Below, piece after piece: positions 46,210 through 57,375 of a DNA stretch of 64,000 nucleotides. Position 1 is the stretch's first letter. Each line of letters starts with the position of its first letter. Source of the DNA: Tubiluchus corallicola. Its lineage: Eukaryota > Priapulida > Priapulimorpha > Priapulimorphida > Tubiluchidae. The notes below the pieces were generated by a model. That model saw only the letters and a program-made list of their open reading frames with translations, was not told where the DNA came from and searched no databases. The position numbers and the translations under genes were made by a program. The stretch spans positions 291,217 to 355,216 of the forward strand of contig JAQGDQ010000189.1 of the NCBI GenBank assembly GCA_030141605.1. The letters run 5' to 3'.

Positions 46210-49200
46210 ATGTGGTTTTTGCTAACCCGTAGACACGATTCTAAATCTCGTGCATTATGCTGGTTAAACTTTGTCTTATTTTTCGTTGAAACGTGCGGAT
46301 TTCGAATATCCTACCCAAACAATTCTGGTCAAACTTCGCCAAGCGTTTGTAACTTCACTCGTCCAGTCAATAGTTCTCAAACAAAGTTTGAAATTGACAC
46401 AGGAACATTCTCAGGTTATGATTCAGCTGAAACGATTTGCAAGGAAGACTACATCGAGCATTACTTAATGAAACAGTCTGAAATCAACTTAGAGTCTATA
46501 AGATATGTAACGTGGAACGAACTGAAGGACTGTGGCATCGAAATAAAGGATTCCACAGAAAAACCGACTGGAAAAAGAATTTGCCTTGCAGCGATTTTTG
46601 ACAATAATGAGAAACGTGCACGCTGTGACATTGTATCAGTCAGCTTAAAAGTGTTTGAAAACATCAGTCCTGTTTATCAGAAAAGCTCAGCTCCTAAATG
46701 GCAATATATGAGGACAAACAGAATAACAAAGAGGATAAAACGAGCCAAAAAATACAACCCCCCGCTGGTGCTTTATTGTACATACTATAAAGACTGCATA
46801 GCGACCTGTAAACGTAATTGTAGTGGGAGGGAGAATAGAAATGAGTGTGAAAGTGTGTGCCCGCAAGAATGTGCCAGACACAATCATGAGATGGGTGCTA
46901 AGTGTCGATGCAAGTGTGAGCATACGTGTAATACTAAAGAGCAAACCTGCATAGAAATATGTAAGACAAACGAAGAGTGTAAAAATGACTGCAAGCATGC
47001 AAATGAGGTGTGTAAGAATGATTGTAAAAATCTTCATTGTGTTTGTGTAAAAAAGCTCGTCCGTGAATACGAACCTAACTGTGCTAGTATAACAGACGAG
47101 AATAATCGCACTGAATGCGAAAGGGATCGCGAGAGATACAGTGAACACAAATGCAGGATAATAAGTCGTTGCTTGCATAACAGAATTAAACATTGTGATT
47201 CTATCTGCACAGGCCGGTGTGCAGCAGAGGAAAATCAGAATATGTGTGTACCAGATTGCAAAAAGACTTGTAGAGAAAAACATGAATGTTTCTGCTATTG
47301 TGTTGATCAGTGCATCGGCTATATCAAATGTATCGAAGAACGGAAATGTAGAAAAAATTGCAGAGAAAGCTGTCAGCCTCTTCCGCTGCCGACGACAACC
47401 TCAGCACCAGAAATAACAACGAATACTTCAGTGACAAGGACAAAAACAACAACAACAACTGTGATAACAACATCACCTACAACAGTCACGCCTACATCAG
47501 TTGACGAATGTGTATCAGAATGTGAAAGTTTGTGTGATGCTACTATAGATCCAGAACTGTGCAAGACCAAATGCGTTGCAATATGTAAAGCCAAAATACC
47601 TAAGACAACGCATACCAGACGACGTCGGCGGCATTCGCCATTTAGAGACTACAACTATTGTCAATCAACATGCGAGAAGAAATGTTGGGAGAAAGGCAGG
47701 ATTGACTCAGAGTGCAGAGATAAATGTGAAATAGAATGCAGGAACTGGAATAACACATTTCCTACTTTAATGAAGTTCTCATTTGTTGACTTGAGTTACA
47801 GTGAAGCAGAAAAGGACATATTCGGTTTTGAAAGGGATTACACGATGTTCCACTACAATGTTAGCATCAGCGCTGTTTCTCGGAAAAACTCAGCTCCTAA
47901 ATCGCAAACTGCAAGGACAAAGAGGGTAAAACGACGTCATAAAAGATCAGCCAAACCAGCCAACAACAAAAAATACAACCCCCCGCTGGTGCTCCGAAAT
48001 TGTACTTACTATAAAGACTGCATAGCGGCCTGTAAACGTAATTGTAGTGGGAGGGAGAATAAAAACGAGTGTGAAAGTGTGTGCCCGCAAGAATGTGCCC
48101 TACACAATCATGAGATGGGTGCTAAGTGTCGATGCAGGTGTGAGCGCAAGTGTAATACTAAACAGCAAGCCTGCATAGAAATATGTAAGACAAACGAAGA
48201 GTGTAAAAATGACTGCAAGCATGCAAATGAGGTGTGTAAGAATGATTGTAAAAATCTTCATTGTGTTTGTGTATTAAAGCTCGTGCGTGAATACAAACCT
48301 AACTGTCCTAGTATAACAGACGAGAATAATCGCACTGAATGCGAAAGGGATCGCGAGAGATACAGTGAGCGCAACTGCGGGAAAATAAGTCGTTGCTTGC
48401 AGCACAGAATTAAATATTGTGATTCTATCTGCGCAGGCCGGTGTGCAGCAGAGGAAAATCAGAATATGTGTGTACCAGATTGCAAAAAGACTTGTAGAGA
48501 AAAACATGAATGTTTCTGCTATTGTTTTGGTCCGTGCCTCAATGATATCCCATGTAGCGAAGAACGGAAATGTAGAAAAAATTGCACACAACACTGTCAG
48601 CCTTTTCCGCTGCCGGTGACAACCTCAGCACCAGAAATAACAACGATGACTTCAATGACAAGGACAAAAACAACAACAACAACTGTGACAACAACATCAC
48701 CTACAACAGTCACACCTACGTCAGTTGACGAATGTGTATCAGAATGTGAAAGTTTGTGTGATGCTACTATAGATCCAGAACTGTGCAAGACCAAATGCGT
48801 TGCAATATGTAAAGCCAAAATACCGAAGACAACGCATACCAGACGACGTCGGCGGCATTCGCCATTTAGAGACTACAACTATTGTCAGTCAACGTGCGAA
48901 AAAAACTGCAGTTTAAAAGATGGAATTGACTCAGAGTGTAGAGATAAATGTGACATAGAATGCAGGCAGTGGAATAACACATTTCCTACCTTAATGAAAT
49001 TCTCATTTGTTGACTTGAATTACAGTGATGCAGAAAAGGACGTATTCGGTTCTGAAAGCGATTCGTACACCGTGTTCCACTACAATGCGAATTTCACGTT
49101 TTATTCAGCGGTGCCTGCAGGCGGGGTACTCGTGTGCCCTTTGAAAGACTGGCAGGACAATTATCGTCTCGTTATGCAAATTCAGAAATGCAACTGCACA

Positions 49201-49344
49201 CCTATAGATCCACCAATGAATGGTTGGCCTAACAGAGGACAAGAAAAATACAAAAAAGAACTAAAGAAGAAAAAAGTCCTGGTACATTTAGAAACTCCTC
49301 CCGAGGGGTTATTTACATTGGAACAGAATCCTCCTGTTAATTAA
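46210..49344 (+). CDS. Cysteine-rich secreted precursor, unit E (double-block)
   Basis: I place the start at the MWFLLTRR methionine conserved in all paralogues (1044 aa); an in-frame upstream ATG at 46174 would give 1056 aa. Probable signal peptide, N-domain, basic cluster (KRIKRAKK), then two mature blocks separated by KRVKRRHKRSAKPANNKK. Each block holds four six-Cys modules, a Thr-rich linker (TTTTTVITTSPTTVTPTS type), RRRRRH and FSFVDL; only the second has the complete C-domain (PAGGVLVCPLKDWQDNY, Lys-rich tail, NPPVN end). In block one the usual LVLRNCTYY is LVLYCTYY, removing a sequon. The frame is fully intact, consistent with an active gene. Function unknown; extracellular, disulfide-rich, probably cleaved. 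Confidence 0.88.
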   Translation: MWFLLTRRHDSKSRALCWLNFVLFFVETCGFRISYPNNSGQTSPSVCNFTRPVNSSQTKFEIDTGTFSGYDSAETICKEDYIEHYLMKQSEINLESIRYVTWNELKDCGIEIKDSTEKPTGKRICLAAIFDNNEKRARCDIVSVSLKVFENISPVYQKSSAPKWQYMRTNRITKRIKRAKKYNPPLVLYCTYYKDCIATCKRNCSGRENRNECESVCPQECARHNHEMGAKCRCKCEHTCNTKEQTCIEICKTNEECKNDCKHANEVCKNDCKNLHCVCVKKLVREYEPNCASITDENNRTECERDRERYSEHKCRIISRCLHNRIKHCDSICTGRCAAEENQNMCVPDCKKTCREKHECFCYCVDQCIGYIKCIEERKCRKNCRESCQPLPLPTTTSAPEITTNTSVTRTKTTTTTVITTSPTTVTPTSVDECVSECESLCDATIDPELCKTKCVAICKAKIPKTTHTRRRRRHSPFRDYNYCQSTCEKKCWEKGRIDSECRDKCEIECRNWNNTFPTLMKFSFVDLSYSEAEKDIFGFERDYTMFHYNVSISAVSRKNSAPKSQTARTKRVKRRHKRSAKPANNKKYNPPLVLRNCTYYKDCIAACKRNCSGRENKNECESVCPQECALHNHEMGAKCRCRCERKCNTKQQACIEICKTNEECKNDCKHANEVCKNDCKNLHCVCVLKLVREYKPNCPSITDENNRTECERDRERYSERNCGKISRCLQHRIKYCDSICAGRCAAEENQNMCVPDCKKTCREKHECFCYCFGPCLNDIPCSEERKCRKNCTQHCQPFPLPVTTSAPEITTMTSMTRTKTTTTTVTTTSPTTVTPTSVDECVSECESLCDATIDPELCKTKCVAICKAKIPKTTHTRRRRRHSPFRDYNYCQSTCEKNCSLKDGIDSECRDKCDIECRQWNNTFPTLMKFSFVDLNYSDAEKDVFGSESDSYTVFHYNANFTFYSAVPAGGVLVCPLKDWQDNYRLVMQIQKCNCTPIDPPMNGWPNRGQEKYKKELKKKKVLVHLETPPEGLFTLEQNPPVN

Positions 49345-50995
49345 TTTGATTTGATGTTTATTTTTAATTTAAATTCTTGTTGATATTTATTTGTTAATGT
49401 GTTACAGACCTATTACGGGCCTTGTGGTTGTTAGTAGAAAAATTAGCAGAGACTTAGGCCATTGTAGAAAATAGTGATAGACAAACAAATATACTTACAA
49501 GTAAATAGGTATTCATGTGAACAAACAACAACTAAACAAATAAACAGTAACCAAGCACACAAACAAACAACTAAACAAGTAGGCAGATAACCAACCACAT
49601 AAACAAAGAACTAACAAGTAACCAATTAACCAAGCAAACAACTAAACAAGTAAGCAAATAACCAAGCACACAAACAAACAAATGAACAAGTAAGCAATTA
49701 ACCAAGCATACAAACAAACAACTAGACAAGTAAGCAAATAACCAAGCTCAAAATAAATAAATAAACAAGTAAAGCAAATAACCAAGCACATGACAAACAA
49801 ATAAACAAGTAAGCAAATAACCAAGCACACAAGCAAACAACTAAACAAGTAAGCAAATTACCAAGCACACAAGCATACAACTAAACAAGTAAGTAAATAG
49901 CCAAGCACACTAACAAACAGCTAAACAGGTAAGCAATTTACCAAGCACACAAATAAACAAGTAAGCAAATAACCAAGCACACAAGCAAACAAATAAACAA
50001 GTAAGCAAATAACCAAGCACACAAGCAAACAAATAAACAAGTAAGCAAATAGCCAAGCACACAAGCAAACAAATAAACAAGTAAGCAAATAGCCAAGCAC
50101 ACAAGCAAACAACTAAACAAGTAAGCAAATAACGAAGCACACAACAAACAAATAAACAAGTAAAGATATTGTTGTAATGAATTTGCTGTAAAGATATTTT
50201 TGCAACTGAACTGTATTTTTTGCTTGTTCTCTGTATGATTAGTTTCAATAAATTTTCTTTACTTTCATAGTGCTTCAACTGCTCCATGTAACTGGTATGC
50301 GTGTAGAAGTCTGAGGTGAATAGCTTAGTGGTCAAGGTGCTTGCTTATCGACCTTAATTAAGCAACGGTAGGCTGTTTAGTCAAGAGACAGATGATCACT
50401 TGATATTTGCTCTATGCAGTTTTGTTCACGGTGCTCATTATGGGTGTTGACCTCGTACAGGGAGGACATATTCACACCTAACTGTAGCTATGACACGTCC
50501 TGGTACTGCCACAGACGTATTGAGGCTCTACCATTGAGTGCTAAGTTCGAGTTTATAGAGAATCACTAACTATGGAAGAAAATAAATACAATATTGAAAA
50601 ATTTGTGGGCTAAAGTTTACAATTCTACACAAACAAAAAATTAGTGCCTGAAGCGGATTCGGGTGAGGGATAAGGATGGGGTTAGTATTAGGATTAGGGT
50701 GAGGGATAAGGATAGGGTTAGGATTAGGGTGAGGGATAAGGATAGGATTAGGGTTGGGATTAGGGTGAGGGATAAGGATAGGGTTACAATTAGGATTAGG
50801 GTGAAGGTTAAGGATAGGATAGGGTTAGGATTAGGATTAGGGTGAGGGATAAGGATAGGGTTAGCATTAGGGTGAGGGATAAGGATAGGGTTAGGATTAG
50901 GATTAGGATGAGGATAAGGATAGGGTTAGGATTAGCATTAGGATAGGGTTAGGATTAGGGTGAGGGATAAGGATAGGGTTAGGATTAGGGTGAAG
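49345..50995 (+). repeat. Unit E 3' flank: UTR, minisatellite, A-box-like block, telomere-like repeats
   Basis: 3' UTR-like to about 49510, minisatellite 49515-50165 (longest of the five), conserved block 50200-50575, then the longest telomere-like block, 50650-50995, with many GGTTAGGATTAGGGTGAGGG units. Confidence 0.88.
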
Positions 50996-51129
50996 GTATT
51001 TTAATTACGCGAGGAATTGCAAACTCCTTCCCTTTTATACCAGAGATAAAATGAGGCTGACGAGAATTATGGAAATAAAGTAACATAATAGTTTGATATA
51101 TTTCCAATGCATAATATTTACGGGACACC

Positions 51130-51580
51130 CTTAGTTTAATGTGGCTGAGCAATCCGATCCTTGAACCGGATTGAACTGGAGCGGCTTCTCCAGGGCGCAC
51201 GCCTGGGCAAGGTGTATGGAGATAAAGAGTTGCCCAGATAACAGAGAACCCCCTGTATTCCTCCCTGGTGTAGTCCAAAGGAAAGTGATACGTTTGGCAC
51301 CAGGTTGGCTGCAGGAGTTGCCGTAGTCAGTGAGCATGCTGCGCTGGTCCGCCTTCGGGGCTCCACTCCTGATTTGGAAGGTTAACTCCTCTACACATGG
51401 CTGTTGGGTCACTTGACCTCCTCCGCCCTCTAGCCGTGGGCTCCTTGTGCAGCGCCTCCGCCTAGTGGTGAGATACAGTGTGGGCACCCGCAAGCCTACA
51501 GCACCTGGTATTCCTAGGCGGTCATCCATCCAAGTACTAACCAGGCTCTACGTTGCTTAACTTCAGTGTCCAGACGATAT
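51130..51580 (-). mobile_element. 5S-rRNA-derived retroposon (SINE3-like), inserted in LINE tail
   Basis: The minus strand starts near 51578 with the 3' two-thirds of a 5S rRNA: AAGTTAAGCAACG, GCCTGGTTAGTACTTGGATG, GACCGCC, and CAGGTGCTGTAGGCTTG. The upstream 40 or so bases of 5S are missing. A GC-rich body of about 360 bp follows, with no long frame I trust. It sits between the GGGTGTCCC block (51000-51135) and a stub of the array's LINE tail (51583-51620), so it disrupted that tail. SINEs with 5S heads are known in several animal groups. Not a functional 5S gene. Confidence 0.75.
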
Positions 51581-51619
51581 ATATTATAAAATATTAAACC
51601 AGGCAAAACGTATTTGCAG

Positions 51620-52115
51620 CGTGTATTAGGTCAAAACAATCTACTCTTTGAAATATTGAAAGAGAACGCACTATCTTTTCAAAAAGAACTTATGTGAAAG
51701 AATTATTACCACACAAACACAATTTCATGTTCGCGCCACTAGTTCTTCCCTCTTATTTGTATTTCGGAAATGCGTTTCACCAAAACAGGTGCTGTACCTT
51801 ACAGTTCAGATGTGTTAATTTATGACAAACTACTTATGTTCGACAGCTCATACGTGATCACAGCGGCAAATTTGAAATTTGAAATTCCATCTTAAAACTT
51901 GTCTAGTTTTGTTAGTACAACGTGCTGAATATTTTACAGTTGCATTGTATTTCATTTTTTGCTTTCGCAAACACGTGCAACACGCCCGAGGAATATTTTT
52001 GCTGTTGAAAATTGTTAGTTTGTGATGTCATCAATAGTTGAGCTCGCTCGCCGTTAATGAAGATTTTAATTATCAGAAACGTTTTTGCAGTATTAATTGT
52101 GTTAAAATGTATTAA
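51620..52115 (-). mobile_element. Dispersed 0.5-kb repeat family, inverted copy at right edge of the gene array
   Basis: Reverse complement of the family at 12640-13140 and 25025-25555 (e.g. GAAAGAATTATTACCACACA, TACCTTACAGTTCAGATGTG, CATCTTAAAACTTG). 52120-52750 shows only a 28-bp duplication (GGTCATTATTCAGGACAATG twice, about 52600-52650). Confidence 0.85.
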
Positions 52116-52752
52116 CATTTTTTGCAACATAGAAGTAAACCTAAACTCCTAAAAGGGCTGGCCTCTCTTTTAAGAAGTGAGCATACTTGTCTAAAGAAGC
52201 CCAGGTATGGAGAGAAATGAAGAAAGAATACGAAAAATCACTGAAGGTATAGACAACAAGACAGGTGAAGATAGACAGACAGACAGACAGACACAGAGCT
52301 AAAAAGAATAACGTGGCGGAAGATATTAGATTAAATCAGAGAAAAGTGAGAATGTTACAACAAATAAAAATTCAAATAAGCTTGCAAAAATCTTAATTAT
52401 ACCAGCTTTGAAGAAAGATCCACAAAATGTCGTGAACGAGGCAAAACAGAAGCTAATGAGAGTTTTTGTAGGAACAAATGCGTCACTTGCGAAACATGAA
52501 ACAAACGCCAACGATACAATGAAGAGAGTAGCCACTAGGGGTCGCACCCGGTCAATATGATGCCTCTTCAAAAGAACTTTTAAAGGGGCCTTGAATCACT
52601 GGTCATTATTCAGGACAATGCTGACACTGGTCATTATTCAGGACAATGCTGAAACGACAAACTCCAACTAGTCACAGGTTGTCAAGGTAACGGGTTTTCA
52701 GAAACTTGCCAGGTTTTTGGAGCCTTTGGTGGTCTGGCAAACTTTAGACACA

Positions 52753-53273
52753 TGCAAGGATGAGAATGACAAATTGCAAAAAACTCTGAAACAGGCCGGG
52801 GTTTGGGGGCCCCGTAGGGCCCCCGTGGGGGATAAAGGAGCCCCTTGGAGCCAGCAACAAATTGCAATTTTGTGACCATAGAGAGCCTCTAAGTGGACTT
52901 AAAGTATCAATTACCTTGTTTCATGCATAATTTAAAATACCCAACTATCAAGGATACATGATACCTAATTGTCTCAAAAATGCCTAAGTACTGGCCGCTC
53001 CTATGCAAAAGTATATAAAAACTGTCTGCAATTGACTCAAATAACTCCACACAATTGATTCTATATTTTTATACATAGAGATATACACGTGGTTACACTG
53101 ATGTATGTGATGTAAACAAAGTTACGGCCTGCCAGCTAGCGGTCAGTTTGTGAAATAATGTACTGGGTCCGTAAATATTTTCTCAACGAATTTACGAGAT
53201 TTACAAAAATGGCACTACTGATCTTGCAAAAACTCGGAATTCCACATATCCGCGGAAAATTCTCATCCTTGCA
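52753..53273. mobile_element. About 0.5-kb inverted-repeat element (MITE-like), copy 2
   Basis: TIRs TGCAAGGATGAGAAT and ATTCTCATCCTTGCA; interior closely related to 6843-7345. A possible 4-bp duplication ACAT flanks it if the TIR is taken from GCAAGG. It ends only 50 bp from the 53323-53394 exon. Confidence 0.75.
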
Positions 53274-53322
53274 CATGTAACCTCAGATATACACTTACTA
53301 ATACTGTTAATGATCTACATAC

Positions 53323-53394
53323 CTTCTGCATTGCCAACAAATCGTCATAATCCGATGATGTCAGTTCATCACTGGGGCTGCACCAGGAAGACAT
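53323..53394 (-). CDS. SASH1: SASH-family exon (24 codons)
   Basis: Acceptor TTTTTCAG, donor AAG|GTATGT, phase 0 at both ends. Translation MSSWCSPSDELTSSDYDDLL then AMQK: acidic, Ser-rich, beginning with ATG right at the acceptor. No domain recognised. The preceding exon (54803-55854) also ends in phase 0. The intron that follows, if this exon joins 7453-7554 directly, is about 45.8 kb and contains the whole cysteine-rich gene array. Confidence 0.8.
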
Positions 53395-53399
53395 CTGAA

Positions 53400-54640
53400 A
53401 AACAAACATTCAAAATTTATGAGAAATTAAAATCAGACATTCAAAAATAAACACAAAAAAAAACAAAAAAAAACATTCAAAATTTATGAGAAATTCAAAA
53501 AAAAACATTCAAAATTTATGAGAAATTCAAAAACAAACATTCAAAATTTATGAGAAATTCAAAAAAAAACATTCAAAATTTATGAGAAATTAAAAAAAAA
53601 CATTCAAAATTTATGAGAAATTCAAAAACAAACATTCAAAATTTATGCGAAATTCAAAAACAAACATTCAAAATTTATGCGAAATTCAAAAACAAACATT
53701 CAAAATTTGTGCGAAATTCAAAAACAAACATTCAAAATTTGTGCGAAATTCAAAAACAAACATTCAAAATTTATGAGAAATTCAAAAACAAACATTCAAA
53801 ATTTATGAGAAATTAAAAAAAAACATTCAAAATTTATGAGAAATTCAAAAACAAACATTCAAAATTGATGAGAAATTCAAAAACAAACATTCAAAATTTG
53901 TGCGAAATTCAAAAACAAACATTCAAAATTTATGAGAAATTCAAAAACAAACATTCAAAATTGATGAGAAATTTAAAAAAAACATTCAAAATTTATGCGA
54001 AATTCAAAAACAAACATTCAAAATTTGTGCGAAATTCAAAAACAAACATTCAAAATTTATGAGAAATTCAAAAACAAACATTCAAAATTTATGAGAAATT
54101 CAAAAAAAAACATTCAAAATTTATGAGAAATTCAAAAACAAACATTCAAAATTGATGAGAAATTCAAAAACAAACATTCAAAATTTGTGCGAAATTCAAA
54201 AACAAACATTCAAAATTTATGAGAAATTCAAAAACAAACATTCAAAATTGATGAGAAATTTAAAAAAAACATTCAAAATTTATGCGAAATTCAAAAACAA
54301 ACATTCAAAATTTATGAGAAATTCAAAAACAAACATTCAAAATTTATGAGAAATTCAAAAACAAACATTCAAAATTTGTGCGAAATTCAAAAACAAACAT
54401 TCAAAATTTATGAAAAATTCAAAAACAAACATTCAAAATTGATGAGAAATTTAAAAAAAACATTCAAAATTTATGAGAAATTCATAAACAAACATTCAAA
54501 ATTTGTGCGAAATTCAAAAACAAACATTCAAAATTGATGCGAAATTCAAAAACAAACATTCAAAATTGATGCGAAATTCAAAAACAGACATTCAAAATTG
54601 ATGAGAAATTCAAAATCAGACATTCAAAAATAAACATTCA
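53400..54640 (+). repeat. 32-bp AT-rich satellite, about 38 copies
   Basis: Unit AAATTCAAAAACAAACATTC plus AAAATTTATGAG. Variants (TTTGTGCG, TTGATGAG, shortened poly-A units) recur in the same order 287 bp apart (compare about 53860-54062 with 54147-54349), so larger blocks of about nine units were duplicated. Lys/Asn-rich frames across it are by-products. It abuts the acceptor side of the 53323-53394 exon. Confidence 0.95.
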
Positions 54641-54802
54641 TCGTTTACGTTAACTTGATAAATAAAAGTTTTTGTTAGAAGCTTCAGAATTTAATTAAGA
54701 TTTCAAAGCGAAAATTTAATACAATTCAATTCGTAATTTTGGAATGAAGACTCTCTGCATTTGTAAAGCGAACAGGTCTCTTGAAACAGGGAATGCACTT
54801 AC

Positions 54803-55854
54803 CATTCTAGTGTGATCAGTGGTGCCATCTCTAGGAGTTATCGCACGACATTCTGGCTCTACGTGACTGCTTGTGGATTTATGATTGTCTGTTTGACTAG
54901 TTTTTGAGAAACTTGAATTAGCGAGTGCCATCGAATCGCGAAACACTGCACCAAGCGGAGGGCAACACCGACTAGGCTGCATGCCAAATAAGGGTGATTT
55001 TCTGCTGAATGCATTTGGAACGTACACGCTGCTGTTATTGTTCCTAGAGAATTGGCAAGCACTTACAAAAGAATAAGTCAAATTTGTGCCACTTGCTCGA
55101 GAAAAAGTCAAGTTTGTGTCAACTACTTGAGAACGAGTCAAGTTTGCACCAGCTGCCTGAGACTTTGTTAAATTTGCAGCACCCGCATTAGAAGAAACGG
55201 AGTTTGTGCTACAATGAATCAAGCTTTCACTACTTTCACTGGGCTGAATCAAGTTCGCATCTTTTGCAGGCAAGTGTGTAAGATGGGCTTTGCTAGAAAG
55301 TTTTTCCGGACTAGTTCTGGTTCTCGACTGAGCAGGCTGTTTTGTTAACTGACTTTTGTGCAGCTTCGCGGGTGACTGTTGCTTAGCAACAGATGCCGGT
55401 CTTGGAGACAAGCGACTGCTCAATTGTTTTGCCGATGAGCTTTTTCTGTTTTCGTTTTCTAATGTTTTTTCCTTGTACTGGGAAGGCAAAGTGGCACTAC
55501 TGCTTGACACGGCATTGTACATGTTACCACCGCTCTTCCGATCAACACTAGGAGTAAACGTCTGCAACGCTGGCCGAAAATGTTCATCCTTCAGCAGCAA
55601 ACCTCGATCGAGCGATGCGCACCTGACAGGTGAGGCGGAAAAATAATCAGCAGGCGGGAAACTGTGGCTGTTGATTTTCCGTCGGAATGGCTTCTGTTCC
55701 AGGTAATCGTCATTGTCCCACCGATGCAGGAATTCTCGCAAGCTGTCTTCGTCTTCTGCGCAGCATCGATGTTTGCCGAAGTACTTTAAGTCAAACACGT
55801 GAGCAATGTCTTTCAAGCTTCTCGTCGAACTTTGACAACTGCCATAGTTTGGCT
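54803..55854 (-). CDS. SASH1: SASH-family large serine-rich exon
   Basis: Acceptor ACAATGCAG, donor ATG|GTAAGT. The first two bases complete a Glu codon started in 58288-58477; the exon then has exactly 350 codons. Translation starts EPNYGSCQSSTRSLKDIAHV. Ser/Asn/Thr-rich and presumably disordered. It includes short tandem peptide repeats built on AxxxNLTxSQ (AANLTKSQ, GANLTRSQ, DTNLTFSR, GTNLTYSF). It occupies the position of the variable linker between the SLY region and SH3 in vertebrate members. Confidence 0.88.
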
Positions 55855-55974
55855 CTGCATTGTAAAAAATACATACAACAACTTGATGAACAAAGAAGAA
55901 TTTCTTTCTTTTCTTTCTTTCTCTTCTTCTTCTTTGTTAATATAAAGCAGAAAATAATAAAAGGTTTTAGGAGG

Positions 55975-56073
55975 GCTGGATTATCCCGTGGGATAGGCTA
56001 GTATAGGGCTGGATTATCCCGTGGGATAGGCTAGTATAGGGCTTGATTATCCCCTGGCATAGGCTAGTATAGG
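55975..56073 (+). repeat. 33-bp minisatellite, left part (3 copies)
   Basis: Unit GGGCTGGATTATCCCCTGGC plus ATAGGCTAGTATA. The array continues at 57376 after the hAT-like insertion. Confidence 0.95.
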
Positions 56074-57375
56074 CAGGGCACTTTATTTATGACTTTAGTC
56101 ATAAATTGCATAAATAGCTTGCTTAATACTAATTTCAGATTTTATTTATGACTATTTATGACGTGTCAAATTTTGACCAAAAATGCCATCCTGAGCTAAA
56201 AGAAATACATATTTTTAATCAGAATCTTGTATTTTGCCTTTCTTCGTTCTTCATTACATTAAAATGTAATAAAAATGTCTACTTTCATCATTCCAAGGCC
56301 TGAAGTTTCTCGTATTGTTTTGCATGCAGGCATCCCTCCAGACTGAAATCCGTGATCGTGTTTATAATAATTATAGTATCGGTTTTAATTTGTTTAGGAT
56401 GACCTATAAAATTACTGCTCATAAAAATCAATCTATTAATTAATTCGTACAGTCACAATTCGTAGCCACAATTAGTACAAGTAAATAATGTATTTTTTTA
56501 AATATCGATTTTAAATTTAATGTTGGAAAATACTATTGGCTATTACATCTTTCTAGGGAACCGTCACGTATGTTTTCTAATTAAAATTACATTAAGCAAA
56601 ATAACTAAACAAGAAAAACAGTTAAATTTTAATGACAATGAAGCAACAAATTCTCCCAAAGATAAAATATGCTCAAATTCTAGCAGACGGCATTATTCTT
56701 ATTTCTTGAGGATGAGGCAGTAAGGCACGGGAAACGCTTGCGGCAAACTCGAGCTAAAACCTACACCCAAGCCATTGACTTACGCCGCTTAGGGGTAAGC
56801 ATCGAAGTTCGGTTCGATTCGAATTCGAAAGTCACAAATTCGGTTCGATTCGAATTCGCTTTCTGGTAGAGAATGCTCACCCCTAACGCCGTTAGGATGA
56901 GAAAGGCACTGAAATGAACGTGCAAAGAAAAGAATTAGAAGTGTAGATTTCTGTTATTGTGCAGAGCGTAGGTTTGAGGCGGCAGAACTTTAGGACATTA
57001 AAATAGGTAAGCTGTCTTTAATTCAAATTTTCGATGGAACGACAACGATTCTGTCGGTGCCTATTTATTTTTTCGCGGTAACGCGCTCATTTACTTTTTT
57101 TTATTTAGGTTGCTTCTAGACGAGTTAATGACAGATCAGTTAGACAGTCTCAGTTACTGTGTTAGTCCACCAAACAGTCACGCGCAAGCTTCTTATGGAC
57201 TGCCTGTGTGTGAGGGAGAGAGAGAGAGACGGTGGAAACAGTTTTCTGTACTGAATTTTTTGTTCCATTCATCGGGAAATAATTCTTTTTCTTTCGTTAT
57301 TTATGACAAATTTGAAATCTTATTTATGACTATTTATGACTATTTTGCAAGAAAAGTCATAAATAAAGTGCCCTG
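56074..57375. mobile_element. hAT-like element (1,302 bp) inserted in the 33-bp minisatellite
   Basis: Ends CAGGGCACTTTATTTATGAC and the inverse ...CATAAATAAAGTGCCCTG. It is flanked by AGTATAGG (56066-56073) and AATATAGG (57376-57383), an 8-bp duplication with one difference. An 8-bp TSD and CAG-type ends fit the hAT superfamily. Subterminal copies of TTATTTATGACTATTTATGA occur at both ends. No transposase frame; non-autonomous. Confidence 0.85.
56788..56887. mobile_element. Small (about 100 bp) inverted-repeat insert nested in the hAT-like element
   Basis: CTTAGGGGTAAGCATCGAA at the left and GAATGCTCACCCCTAACG at the right are inverted copies with one mismatch in the core. The interior repeats TTCGGTTCGATTCGAATTCG. 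CGCCG-like bases flank both sides. Confidence 0.55.

Noticed and set aside
46687-47283. 198-codon antisense frame over unit E, and similar ones over A, B and D
   Set aside because: Exact antisense shadows of the Cys-rich coding sequence. They recur only where the sense protein repeats and lack their own conserved start.
31736-50335. Hydrophobic Cys/Leu/Phe-rich frames (CLCAWLFAYLF type) 3' of each cysteine-rich gene, resembling membrane proteins
   Set aside because: They fall in the imprecise 3' minisatellites, differ between units, start at arbitrary ATGs and are on the strand opposite to the neighbouring gene for C, D and E. Most likely translated repeat.
50650-50995. Chromosome end (telomere)
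   Set aside because: TTAGGG-like units are highly degenerate, short, occur five times internally, and unique gene exons continue on both sides.
51491-51580. Functional 5S rRNA gene
   Set aside because: The first third is missing, many internal substitutions occur, and it is fused to a GC-rich body; a retroposon head fits better.
54716-54802. Extension of the 54.8-55.9 kb exon to its in-frame stop
   Set aside because: A consensus donor ATG|GTAAGT at 54803/54802 precedes the stop and gives phase 0, matching the next exon. Sequence beyond it is ordinary intron.
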